From Amyelois transitella (taxonomy: Eukaryota > Arthropoda > Insecta > Lepidoptera > Pyralidae), in assembly GCF_032362555.1 (NCBI RefSeq), contig NC_083520.1:6014001-6078000 (forward strand): 64,000 nucleotides of DNA, given 5' to 3'. The notes below the pieces were generated by a model. It worked only from the letters and a program-made list of their open reading frames with translations. It was not told the DNA's origin and searched no databases. Each line of letters opens with the position of its first letter. Position 1 is the stretch's first letter. This document shows positions 33,201-43,123 of this stretch, piece by piece. The position numbers and the translations under genes were made by a program.

Positions 33201-36200
33201 CATAAATTACTTTTTGAATTAGAAGAACCATAATAACAAAGGCACTAATGTCGAATTTGGAAATTAAAATAGGCAGTGAAAGTAAAGTGAATTTTGTTTC
33301 TGAGGCCTTGCACCAATAAACAAATAGAAATCTCTATCTTCACGCTCACGGTCGTCGATTCCATCATCGATGCTGTACTAGATGAGACAGAAACCACAAA
33401 ATATAAAGTACATAAACTTTATATTTAAATTACTAAAGGCCATACGTACTTACGAGTTATTTTAAGTCTAAAACTTTTTTATAACTTATTTCACGAAATT
33501 CAAAGTGAAGGCAAGTTTACAATTACGACGTACGGTATCTATCCTATACACATTTCTCTTCAAACCCCTTCTATCCTATACTTTCTCTTCAAAACCCTTC
33601 AACCGACAGGATGTTTCAAGAGGAAAGGAGTAATATCCACTGTAAATTAATGGTTAATAAATTTTGATAAGGTTCCAGATCTCAATCGGATATAAATTTG
33701 ACGTGTTTGTATTCTCAGTATTTTATGACAAAATGATAATTAATATTTCGATCTCAAATATCATCTCGGATGTGAACGCGGTTAGTAACGAGGTTTCACA
33801 ATCACTTTGTGAACACAATACGATTTCATAAATTCATTATTGATACACATATTGTAATGTGATGCATTATTTTCACTTTTAGTAATTCATTGAATGTTAA
33901 TTCTTTCTTTGCACAAGTGTGTCGCGTGTAGGTAGGTTCATCAGCTACAATAGAATAAAACTGAAAATGATTAATTTAATATTATTGTTTAAGGATAAAA
34001 ATAATAAAGAAATTGCAATAGGCTAGACTATACGAAATTCAAGATTAGAAGTTAAATCTTAAAAATCACGGAAATCAATATCATTGTTTAATTGAAATTT
34101 TATTCACAGCTGAAGGATTTCTCCAATTTCATAATCAACATTGTATAATGTTATCTGATGCCAGTTAGATGCACCTGCAGCAAATTCACACAGTTTTGAA
34201 AGCATGTAGGTATGCAGATACAGAAACAAACATGGAATGCGGATAAAATCTTGCAATTACGCTGTTGTATCACGATCACGAATTTATGAAGTTCTCACGG
34301 AAAGCTGGCGTAAGTAAGACACAAACAGTACTAAAGTCTGACATACCAAATCCGGTTGCTGCCCTGGTATAGTGGCAATTCAGTTATTAAGTATGTTTTT
34401 TAAAGACGACTGATATAAAGTAACAAAGACAATAGTTGACTACATACGGACGAGAGTTAAAATGATCAATCATTAGCATACAAAAATATTTTGACGGTTC
34501 AAAATTACAGGCATTAGGAAAATTAATATAAAGCGAAGACTTGTTTACGCTATTGGTAAGCAATACGAGGCTTTAACATTTAAGCGGAGATCAGTAATTA
34601 AAGTTGATGATTTGCTGGCTCACAAAACCGGCAATATATATTCACAATAATTTGCGTTTACAATAGGACGTCAGTTTGAAAAGTAGACATTCAATAAACA
34701 TAAAGCATCTATCGTTTTATATAAAATATTGGCCTAAAACATGCAGGCTTTTCCTGTTTTAAAGTTTAGAGGACTATAATTTCATGTAACGAAAGAAGAC
34801 AATTGATATTTGCATAAAGAATGTTAAGGCTGCTTTGTTTTCAAATTTTAACCTATCTTGACAATGTTAATGCAGTCAATATAAACGAATTGAAACTCCA
34901 TTTGATTAGTAAGTTAAATAGAGTGATAAATTACTACTTTGTAGGTATAACATCAATTTCTCTAGATAGGTATCACACATTACCAAAAAATTCAATTTCT
35001 TGTAACTGTATTGTACTATAGCACAGATATAGGTAGCTAAGTTTTTAAAGGTTTAATAATGGCTATAAATAAGTTTACAAAATAAACGTTCTGATAAATT
35101 AGATAAGTTTATAAAATCAACTTTGGAAAGAATAGAAAAATATGTAATACGAAATCACCTAACGATATACATATGTATAATATGTGACCTTCTCCCGAGT
35201 AAGTATTGGCACAATATTATCTTCAATGATTATGAAAATAAGTGTTGACATTCAATCATAACAGTTCATGAACCTTTTGCATCAAGCATATTTCAAGATA
35301 ACCTTATCAAAAAACAGTTTGAAATAACCAAGTATAAATGAACTTAATCAAGTCTCACCTTTTTTACGACGAAAACTAATAGGAATACCACAAGGCATTT
35401 TCACTACTACGAATTCGCAATCACAAATGAAACATGCAACACTGAGAGAGATGTATTGGACACTGAAGTCGAACAATACGTTACTAGGCTTTCTGTCCGT
35501 TGTAGTAGGTACTATGTTCAGTTCAGACCACGTGCTTATCAGTTTCTAACTCTGTGAATGCGTGAATACAATCTCCGAGCTCAAATGTTTCTGTTTCAAC
35601 GTTGCCAGTTTTTGTAATATTGTAATTTTTGTGGTTCATAATTATGTATGAGGCGATCATTCTGCTTGAATTATCATTAGTACCGTCTTCTTATTTATAT
35701 CCAGTGGTAAAATACAAGGTCGGTGTCAAAGGTATTAAAACATGTTTCTTAATGATGTTACTGTTTTGCCGGTGTATCGATTAGTTGTACTAACGTGCAC
35801 ACATATATTTGGTATAGCATTCTGAGAAAAAAACTTTAAAAATATAAAACAGACGAAATAGTAATAAAAATTATGTTTTGAACAAAGGACTATCTAAAAG
35901 CAATAAGTGAAAGTGTTATCACAAACATTGTGTACCAAACTATGAACATAATTGATAAAATACTAAACTGTAGCGGTTACTATTTTGAATATCCACATAG
36001 TGAAAGATATCAATTAAAACGATCAGAAGAAAAATTTCTGGAGTGTAGTGTCGACAATATCCTCAAATGTTTATGAAACTTCGGCTCATAAGGTAATAAT
36101 TATGAAATTCAAAACAATTAGATATTTCGAAAAGTGACGCTAAACATTTCTTATAGACCCATGCCAAGGTCACTCAGCTAATCGTTAAGTCACTAACGAC

Positions 36201-39200
36201 ATCTTTTATCAACTTTGTTCAATAGTTGTATGAAGACTATAAATTTACCTATTGCACAGAGTAACAATTAAAAGAACAAACTTCATTCTACCAGTAACGC
36301 CATCTATACGCTTTGTTGCACAATTAATTGAAAAGAACGTCAATACCTAATAGTATAAAATATATTGACATAAAGATGACGCTTTGTGCAAATTGTAAGA
36401 AAAAAATCGATGATAGACGATTTTTAAAATGCTCTCTATGTGAAAAATATTATGATTTAAAATGCGCAAATGTATCTGAACAACGATTTTATAATACATT
36501 GACCCCGCAACATAAAAAGAAATGGCGTTGCATAGGATGTATTCATAAAACACCATCAAATCATAAAACACCTTTTGTGACTATACCTACAACAAAAACT
36601 ATAGAGAGTACAGAAAGTAAAGATGAATGTAATATCACACTGAGAAAAAAACAACAAAAAACCTGTAACGATTCTGATGAAGAGTCATTTTTCAACAACC
36701 TAAGTTCAATAGGAGACACATTTATTGATAATAGCCAGGATAAAACTTTTAATAAAGATATAAAATCTGTGCAATATGTTACAGTTGAAGTATTAACTAA
36801 ATTGCTAGAGAATAACAAAACATCGATTATAACAGGTTTAAAAGAAGTGATTAAACAGGAAATACTACAAGCCGTAACTGACCTGGCTATAGATTTAAAT
36901 AGGAAGACTGAGGTACTGAATGTGAAACAAGAATTAATGAATACTGAGATTACAGATATTAATGTAAAAATTCAAAATTTAGAAATAGAAACGATAAATC
37001 TTAGAAAACAAATTTCAGACCTCGATGCAAAAAACAAAATGTTATTAAAACAAGAAAAAGAAACATTTATCACAGGCGATCTCAACTATAAAAAAATTGT
37101 ACTACATGGCTTTCCAGAAACACATAAAGAAACTGAAATAGAAACTCATGACCGAATCATTTATTTATTTCAAAATGTCATAAATGTTAATCTGTTGGGC
37201 TATGTAGAAAACTCGTACCGAATTGGCCGCTATGGCAAAAGTACCAGCAGACCATTAGTAATTGAATTATTAAGTAAGAGAATGACTAAACATATACTTC
37301 AATGTTCATCATCCTTCTACAAGATAGGTCTTTCAGTTACAAAATACCTAAACAAAGATGAAGTTATAAAAAGGAACGAGTTAAGAAAAATATTAGAAGA
37401 AAGCAGAAGAAATGGACAACATGCGATATTTAAAGACAACAAACTTTACATTAATGGACAAGAATTCAAGCAAGACACATGCCGACAGGAAAACTGTGAT
37501 ACAACTAGTATCCCAACAGAAGAGAGAAAAGAAAATAATAAGTCACTAAATTCCTATTTGCTCACTGATATAAGTATGTACCCCTGTAAAGCAAATAAAA
37601 AGTTAATAGATATAGATAAAAATGAAAATGTAAATTTAGATAAGCATTTATCCTCCAATAATATATGTCCAATTAACTCTTGCCCAAAAAATTCAAAAAA
37701 CTAATTAACCACTCTACAGATAGTAAAAACCTGACAATAACTTTTCAAAACATACAAAGCATAGGAAACAAAGTGCATTTAATTGAACAACTACTTCTAG
37801 ATAAACATATTGAAATACTTGTATTATCTGAACTATGGCGCAATAAATATTTTTGTAATTCAATAGATATATCAGGATACAATTTTGCATCGTTATTATG
37901 TAGAGAGAAACAAGAAGGTGGAGGGGTTGGAATATTATTAAATGAAAATATTCAATACATACAGAGAAAAGATATTGTTGGTTTTTCTGTAGAGGGAGTA
38001 ATTGAACTTTGTGCTATAGAGTTACCAAAAATTAATACAATTTTATTAGGAGTATACAGAGCCGATCGTCATATTAATGTATTTTATGAACAGATGACTA
38101 AAGTTCTTGATAAGTTGAATACAAAAAATAAAACTATAATAGTTGGCGGTGATTTTAATATTAAAGTTAATATAAATGACTCTGTAAGTAAAACATTTTT
38201 AAATTTTTGGTCTTCATATAATTTTAAACAACTTATTAAACAGCCAACTCGAGTAACTGATAAAACTGCTTCTTGTATCGATTTAGTACTTGTAAATAAT
38301 GAGTCAAATGTACTTAATGTGACTGTAGAGGATTATGGCCTCTCTGACCACAAGAGTACTAATATAGTAATAAAATATGAAAAAATTCTTTCCAACAATA
38401 ATACATTTAGGTATGCTACAAAAAGATTATTTAACAAAGAAAATATGAGTAATTTTAAAAATTCATTGAACAATCTTAAATGGACACAAATAATAACCAC
38501 TAGTCAAACAATTAACGAAAACTATAGTTCATTTCATAATATTATACTTTCCAATTTAAATAAACATATACCCGTAAAAAAAATAAAAATAAAAAATAAA
38601 GTAAGAAAAACGTGGCTAACCACAGGCTTAAAAAACTCTTGTAAGACAAAAAGGTATATGAGAACAATTCTTAACCAAACAAATAGCCCTATCATTAGAA
38701 GCCATCTTAAATCATATAGTCAAATTTTAAAAAAATGTATAAAAATTTCAAGGAAAAATGATTACATTCGTAAAATGAAGCAAAGTGATAATAAAATCAA
38801 AACAATGTGGAAAATTATAAATACAAAATATGGTAGAACCACAAAAAAATTCCAATCCAATTTGAAAATAAATATAAATGATAAAATTTCAGAAGATCCT
38901 TATAAAATATCTAATACTTTTAACAAACATTTTGCTTCTATTGGACAGACTAAAACTTCACAACGCAGTAACAAAGGTTACCCTGTAATGAATCCTCCAA
39001 CCACTACAATGTTCCTAAATTCAGTTGATGAAAAAGAAATTAAAAATATAATTAAATCTTTGAAAAATAAACACAGTTTCGGTAGCGATGGAATACCAAC
39101 AATACTTTTGAAATTTTGTGCTGATGAACTTACACAACCCCTTACTCTTTTGATAAATCAAAGTTTTCAAGAAGGTACATTTCCAGATCTTCTTAAAATA

Positions 39201-42122
39201 TCAACAGTCATACCGATACATAAAAAAGATGATCCCACAAACCCGAACAATTATAGACCGATTGCACTCTTATCCACCTTTTCCAAAGTATTTGAAAAAG
39301 CAATGAGCAATAGACTATATACGTTTTTAGAAAAATTTAAAATTCTCGATGACAGGCAAAACGGTTTTCGGAAAACAAAATCTACTACAACTGCAGTGTA
39401 CAATTATATTCAAAACGCCTTACGACATATTAACGAGAAGAAACATGCCTTTGGTCTTTTGCTTGATATGACTAAGGCTTATGATAAAGTATCTCATAAA
39501 ATATTATTGTCCAAATTATATGGATCTGGGGTTCGTGGACGAGCATATCAGTGGTTCCAATCTTACTTGCAAAATAGAAAACAAATTGTACAAATAACGT
39601 TTTACAATGACCACAATAATACAATAGAAATAATAAAATCTAATGAAACAAGTTTAACATGTGCTATACCTCAAGGGAGCGTAATTAGGATGTATACTAT
39701 TTATAATATATATTAATGACCTGCCAAAAATTTTTGATAAAGAAAATACAACTAGTATTCTTTTTGCAGATGATCTGTCAATTTTGATTGGACATGATAA
39801 TAATAGTAATAAAGATATAAAATCAATAGTATTAGATAAACTTAAAATAGCTGAAAAATGGCTTAGTGATCATAACCTGGAAATAAATTACAAAAAGACA
39901 AAGCTAATGCAATTTACATCTGTAAACAAAGCACCATTAGATACTTCTCTTATTCAATATAATAAAACAGATATAGAAACAGTGAATACTTTTAATTTAT
40001 TAGGCATACATATAGATTCTCATATTAACTGGAAAAGTCACATAGAAAATGTCAAAGCAAAATTAAGTAAATTTATATATGCACTATATCAAATAAAACA
40101 TTGCACAAATCTTGAAACTGCACTATCGGCTTACTATGCGTATGCTTACTCCTGGCTAAAGTATGGGGTAATGCTATGGGGTAATAGCAGTAGCGCTCAT
40201 GAAGTATTTATATTACAGAAAAAATGTGTTAGAATATTAGCAGAAATAAAAAATACTGAAAGCTGCAAACCATATTATAAAAAATTTGAATTACTAACAC
40301 TACCTTCAATTTACATTCAGGATATATGTCAATTTGTACACAAAAATAAGCATTTATTCACTCAAATAAAAGATACACATACATATCACACAAGAAATAA
40401 AAATAACTTATGCATTCAACCTGCAAGAATAAAAATGCTCCACCAAAGCCCATTTCATATGGGAATAAAAATTTATAATAAACTACCAAATTCTATAAAA
40501 AATGAAAATAAATTAACTCACTTTAATAAAAAAATTAAGTCTATGCTTCTTCAAAACAATTTTTATTCTATAGATGAGTACCTTAATTTAAATAAGTAGG
40601 TAGTAGGATTATAATAGTTTTACATTGTAAACTTGAAAACATTAGAACATTATAAATATTTACAATAATAATAAATAAGCACCTATTAACAGATAAATAT
40701 AAATTGTGCAATACTAGGTTTAAACAATTCTAATTAGATTTAAAATTATAATGTGATACTAAGTAGGTACCTTTATGTATAAGTTTGTATGTCTACTAAT
40801 ACATAAAAATGTTTGCAACACCCGAAAGGGTAAATATGAAGATCTGTTATACATTATATTTAAGACCTTGTTGTACTCATATTATGCAAATAAAAGTTTG
40901 AATTTGAATTTGAATTTGAACAAAAATAAACAAAAATTAATGAAATAAGTAATATGTAAACAATAAGGTGTAAATTTATATTTATTTTCATTTTTTTAAA
41001 CATTCTTCTAAATCCAGTGACTGTTCTGTAATTTGTTGTTATATTTATTTTTAATGAGCGGAGTTTACACATACAGGAACATTTGTGTGAGAGATAGTAT
41101 AGCTGACATACCTACCTTTAATTTTGACAACATTTTATACATAAATTAGTTTATTATATAATAATATGTTACGTTTTATTTCCCTAGCACCATGCTTCAT
41201 TAAAATTATTTACTGTCATTAGTTTAATTTCATAGATCTTACAAGAAGTCGGATGATAACTGAAGTCGAAAAATTGTACCTATTCGAATTGTTTCTTTAC
41301 GATTTGCATGGTCAACAGCTTTATAGCTTTCGGCCCAAATGTTGAGGAATGCCGAACCCTTCGAGACTATGGACCCCTTTAAAATCTTTAAATTAGAATC
41401 GTTACATTCAAGAGCAGCTGTCCATGTTCGCGACTAGGGATGCATTGAATTCAATAAAAAATCCCGCTACATCTGCTCGCGTGAAGAAACGCGACCATCG
41501 TCAAGATATTCTTAAGCATAAAAAGAGGCGGCCGTAAATAATTCGACTGCGCAATTAGTATCGAGAATCTTAACGATTGAAAACTACTGGAAACGCTTTT
41601 TAAAATCTGCGAATTCGAATATGTTCTCGATTGTTTTTAAAAAACATGGCAGATGTAAACATTGTAATGAGGATGAAAAATTATGATATTTATATATTTA
41701 TTTATATAGCCTTCTGCATTTTTATAGAAATTAATGCTTGAATTTTAAACAATTTTTCTTTAATAGTTTCAGAATTTTCGACACACATTTTTTTATTTAC
41801 CCAGATTTAAACTTTTTAATTTGCGCGGGAACGGAAAGATAAATACTCTATGGTATCAGCATGCAATGTAGCCTAAATAATTTTTTTTTACTATTGTTAC
41901 ACAAAAAGTACCTATTATCAATTTGTTTTAAGAACAATGTATCATCAAAAAATCAAACGTTTAATCACTACATCAAAGTAGGATGCAGGTATACGAATAG
42001 GTTAAGTACATTAGAGAACTGATGAGATAGGATAAATAAATACTATTATTTACAAACAACAACTAATTACCTTTTTTAGATCCAAATATAGACTTTAACT
42101 TTGAGATGGTCCTTTTCTTCAT
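18283..42122 (-). CDS. ZC2HC1-family zinc finger protein, greatly enlarged
   Basis: Probable orthologue of vertebrate ZC2HC1A/B; molecular role poorly known. Exons in coding order: 42071-42122 (or 35359-35398), 28248-28439, 27251-27388, 26929-26964 (cassette), 25187-25323, 24676-24875, 24038-24156, 23063-23201, 20937-22721, 19216-20799, 18788-19023, 18283-18491. All phases join; the full path is about 1608 residues. Finger 1 is C89-x2-C-x11-H-x3-C, followed by [12 protein letters not shown], a family signature. Finger 2 is C193-x2-C-x11-H-x3-C, followed by RTQYKAPP. The last exon ends in a zinc ribbon, [19 protein letters not shown], matching the vertebrate C-terminus. Two exons of about 1.8 and 1.6 kb add roughly 1100 Ser/Asn/Lys/Glu-rich, probably disordered residues absent from the roughly 325-residue human protein. 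The borders at 24676 and 19216 are the least certain. Confidence 0.88.
19216..20799 (-). CDS. Large low-complexity exon of the ZC2HC1 gene (second)
   Basis: One open exon of about 1584 nt, entered in phase 2 from the exon at 20937 and starting [15 protein letters not shown]. It is Ser-, Asn-, Lys- and Thr-rich and has no recognised domain. Two donors lie 9 nt apart at its end (CAG|GTAAAA at 19215 and CAG|GTTAGT at 19224); both keep the frame and would change the protein by three residues. It joins the exon at 18788-19023, which begins [11 protein letters not shown]. Confidence 0.85.
20937..22721 (-). CDS. Large low-complexity exon of the ZC2HC1 gene (first)
   Basis: One open exon of 1785 nt, beginning [14 protein letters not shown]. 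The first part contains a Lys/Glu/Gln helix ([20 protein letters not shown]), possibly a short coiled coil. The rest is acidic, Ser/Asn-rich and probably disordered. The acceptor TTGTAG|A and donor AGAG|GTCAGA fit phases 2 and 2. No motif I can name is present, and vertebrate ZC2HC1A has no counterpart of this length. Confidence 0.87.
23338..23584 (-). mobile_element. tRNA-derived SINE, copy 1
   Basis: Reading the minus strand from about 23584, a tRNA-like head (GGCCTCTGTGGCGCAGCGG, with a B-box-like GGTTCGAATCCCG) is followed by a roughly 170-bp body and a TATTTA-rich tail. The same head and body recur at 27983-28231 on the other strand, so this is a dispersed retroposon and not a tRNA gene. 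It lies in an intron of the ZC2HC1 gene, in the same orientation as the gene, about 135 bp before the exon at 23063-23201. Confidence 0.85.
24368..24550 (-). mobile_element. GCCGTGTGG-type SINE-like repeat, 5'-truncated
   Basis: Contains the family's landmarks (TTGCTAGCCCATCGCC, AATCCCAAGTTTATAA, TTTTACGACATC) next to a TATACATACATA run. It lacks the GCCGTGTGG end. It abuts the tandem exon-derived duplication at about 24541-24660. Confidence 0.75.
24541..24660 (-). pseudogene. Tandem partial copies of the finger-2 exon end
   Basis: On the minus strand the exon 24676-24875 ends with codons for [18 protein letters not shown]. Just downstream, about 24565-24640 repeats the same nucleotide string with changes ([11 protein letters not shown], then a one-base frame change). 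A shorter third piece covering the CGCACGCAGTAC core lies at about 24541-24560. These copies are downstream of my chosen donor (24675) and so are probably intronic. Confidence 0.7.
26929..26964 (-). CDS. Candidate 36-nt cassette exon of the ZC2HC1 gene
   Basis: A small exon flanked by an AG acceptor after a T-rich run and a good donor (CG|GTGAGT). It keeps phase 1 on both sides and encodes [12 protein letters not shown] in frame. Skipping it joins SRQRRE directly to GTDLEQY, which matches the conserved vertebrate SRQRAEGTD. The exon therefore looks like an optional insertion between the two zinc fingers. This is read from sequence only; no transcript was seen. Confidence 0.65.
27983..28231 (+). 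mobile_element. tRNA-derived SINE, copy 2
   Basis: Same element as at 23338-23584 but on the plus strand: tRNA-like head with GGGTTCGAATCCCGG, then the same body and a TATTTATTTATT tail. It ends about 16 bp from the splice donor of the ZC2HC1 exon at 28248-28439, antisense to the gene. Confidence 0.87.
28530..28790 (-). mobile_element. GCCGTGTGG-type SINE-like repeat, full copy with target duplication
   Basis: The most complete copy of the commonest repeat in the window. On the minus strand it begins GCCGTGTGG, contains GGCGATGGGCTAGCAACCTG, and ends GACGTGATTG followed by a (TATG)n run. It is flanked by a 10-bp direct repeat, ACAAGTAGAA, at 28520-28529 and 28791-28800. The simple-repeat end and the frequent loss of the opposite end in other copies suggest retroposition with 5' truncation. 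Confidence 0.85.
28801..35358. other. Long intron of the ZC2HC1 gene without recognised exons
   Basis: About 6.5 kb of AT-rich sequence with no exon or named repeat that I can support. It includes one perfect inverted repeat (31658-31713). It separates exon 2 (28248-28439) from the downstream candidate first exon at 35359-35398. Confidence 0.6.
31658..31713. repeat. Perfect 25-bp inverted repeat with a 6-nt loop
   Basis: Arms 31658-31682 and 31689-31713 are exact reverse complements around GATGCA. It lies in a ZC2HC1 gene intron. Confidence 0.95.
35359..35398 (-). CDS. Alternative first coding exon of the ZC2HC1 gene
   Basis: On the minus strand an ATG opens [13 protein letters not shown] and is followed by the donor AAAAAAG|GTGAGA in phase 1. 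That is the same phase and almost the same exon end as the distal first exon at 42071-42122. Either would join the phase-1 acceptor at 28439. The exon is short and has no homology support, so it is a candidate only. Confidence 0.5.
36376..37704 (+). CDS. LINE ORF1 protein
   Basis: Starts at the first ATG in frame ([10 protein letters not shown]) and encodes 442 residues. The N-terminus is a PHD-like zinc finger, with CANC, CSLC and CIGC pairs within about 55 residues. A Lys/Ser/Asn linker follows, then a Leu/Ile/Glu heptad-rich stretch ([20 protein letters not shown]) typical of a trimerising coiled coil. The C-terminal part resembles the RRM plus C-terminal domain of L1 ORF1p-like proteins ([12 protein letters not shown] ... 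[12 protein letters not shown]). It presumably binds the element's RNA. The last codons form a -1 slippery sequence just before the TAA. Confidence 0.85.
   Translation: MTLCANCKKKIDDRRFLKCSLCEKYYDLKCANVSEQRFYNTLTPQHKKKWRCIGCIHKTPSNHKTPFVTIPTTKTIESTESKDECNITLRKKQQKTCNDSDEESFFNNLSSIGDTFIDNSQDKTFNKDIKSVQYVTVEVLTKLLENNKTSIITGLKEVIKQEILQAVTDLAIDLNRKTEVLNVKQELMNTEITDINVKIQNLEIETINLRKQISDLDAKNKMLLKQEKETFITGDLNYKKIVLHGFPETHKETEIETHDRIIYLFQNVINVNLLGYVENSYRIGRYGKSTSRPLVIELLSKRMTKHILQCSSSFYKIGLSVTKYLNKDEVIKRNELRKILEESRRNGQHAIFKDNKLYINGQEFKQDTCRQENCDTTSIPTEERKENNKSLNSYLLTDISMYPCKANKKLIDIDKNENVNLDKHLSSNNICPINSCPKNSKN
37677..40599 (+). pseudogene. LINE ORF2: endonuclease-reverse transcriptase, one frameshift
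   Basis: The frame is open from 37677 and has no ATG until 38094, which is already inside the endonuclease domain. Endonuclease signatures: [19 protein letters not shown] and GLSDHKS. Reverse transcriptase signatures: [61 protein letters not shown] and LFADD. A one-base change of frame near 39685-39689, right after IPQGSV, leads to a stop at 39714-39716; the rest continues in the next frame to 40599. This copy therefore cannot make full-length reverse transcriptase. Entry from ORF1 by -1 frameshifting is proposed in the findings. Confidence 0.88.
37695..37701 (+). promoter_or_regulatory. Candidate -1 ribosomal frameshift heptamer (A AAA AAC)
   Basis: In the ORF1 frame the final codons are TCA AAA AAC followed by TAA at 37702. 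This is the canonical X XXY YYZ heptamer A AAA AAC. A -1 slip makes the next codon CTA at 37701, exactly in the ORF2 frame. No stimulatory pseudoknot was recognised downstream. Confidence 0.55.
40921..42070. other. ZC2HC1 gene intron between the LINE and the distal first exon
   Basis: AT-rich intron sequence. A somewhat more GC-rich patch at about 41330-41580 may be an old dispersed repeat, but I cannot name it. No exon is supported. Confidence 0.45.
42071..42122 (-). CDS. Distal first coding exon of the ZC2HC1 gene
   Basis: The ATG opens [17 protein letters not shown], a basic, possibly amphipathic N-terminus. It is followed by the donor AAAAAAG|GTAATT in phase 1, which matches the acceptor of the exon at 28439. 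Assignment rests on phase, donor quality and position; intron 1 would be about 13.6 kb and contains the LINE. Confidence 0.55.
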
Positions 42123-42904
42123 TTTGCCGACGAGCACAGGCACTCACACTGCACGCATCGGTCCACAACAGACAAAAATACACGCGGCACTGCGTCCTCA
42201 AGTTTTTCATGCAGCCGTTGCTTTTTGCTCCTTTTGCCGCTCTTATTTCCGTGCTACGAAAATAGGCTCAACGCAACACTTGCACAGCCGCAGGCGCATC
42301 ACTCATACGCACACACCCTTCGATGATCCAATAAACTTTTAATTTATCAACTCATATGCACATTTGAAACCGTTCAACATCTTTGACCTATTTAAAAAGA
42401 AGTCCATACACATATTTGTTATTATTCACCTCGCTTTTATCAACTTTATCAAGCGGGCACGCTGATAACGATATGAAATTATAATAGAACTCAAGATCAT
42501 AACGCGCGGTTCTGCAACTATAGCTCGTAAAGAATACTAACTGGCAAATATTGCTGTTCTGTAAAAGTGGAGATAATTAAAATTAAACACGTTAGGCGTA
42601 ACAGAATCAAAGGACTCTTAAGTGAAGATTACACAATTCGCCCTCTGTTTATGAGTAGTAATTTATGGACGTAGATAGTTAATATTTCAGGCGGCAACCA
42701 TCGTCTCGACGGCTATTCTTGGTCGAATATCGAACGCAACTAAACACGCATCGGCGCACGCGCAAGCCACGACCCACGATCATAATATGGACAAGAGTTG
42801 ACCGGCACACAATATGAAAAAACTATGAAAAAAGTTCAAAAATTGTCAGATCCCTCTTCCGTTAACAGAATCCCGTTTCCGTCGAAATCCAATCAAGCGG
42901 TAAA

Positions 42905-43123
42905 ATGGAATCGAGTCATAAAGATAGTTTGAGCATTTTCAATGGCCCAGTGGTGACAACACCGGAGACAACACATCCGCCGTCTCCTTTTAAATATAAA
43001 ATTTTAACGAATAGCACTTTCGGGAATCGAACGCTGCGAGAATGGGCTGTACCAGGCATAAATCACAAAGATGCGACTGAAATAAAGAATACGATGATCC
43101 CTAAGGGAGAGCAGGACGAGTAA
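42905..43123 (+). CDS. Possible small 72-residue protein, unrecognised
   Basis: An uninterrupted frame with a real ATG in good context (aaaATGG) and a double stop (TAA TAG). The product (MESSHKDSLSIFNGPVVTTP at its start) has balanced composition, unlike the spurious frames around it. There is no signal peptide, membrane segment or known domain. It is divergent from the ZC2HC1 distal first exon, with about 780 bp between the starts. It could be a microprotein gene, an upstream ORF in a longer transcript, or chance. Confidence 0.3.
   Translation: MESSHKDSLSIFNGPVVTTPETTHPPSPFKYKILTNSTFGNRTLREWAVPGINHKDATEIKNTMIPKGEQDE

Larger units (their letters stand above)
36250..40920 (+). mobile_element. 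Nearly intact non-LTR retrotransposon (LINE, Jockey/CR1-like)
   Basis: Two overlapping open frames, a poly(A)-type signal AATAAA at 40889-40894 and a terminal (TTTGAA)4 at 40897-40920 define a LINE on the plus strand. It lies inside the first intron of the minus-strand ZC2HC1 gene. ORF1 is a zinc-finger/coiled-coil/RRM-like nucleic-acid-binding protein. ORF2 encodes an apurinic-type endonuclease and reverse transcriptase. The only clear lesion is a one-base frameshift in the reverse transcriptase (about 39685-39689). The 5' end is estimated; I could not find a target-site duplication. The clade is inferred from motif style and the tail. Confidence 0.92.
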
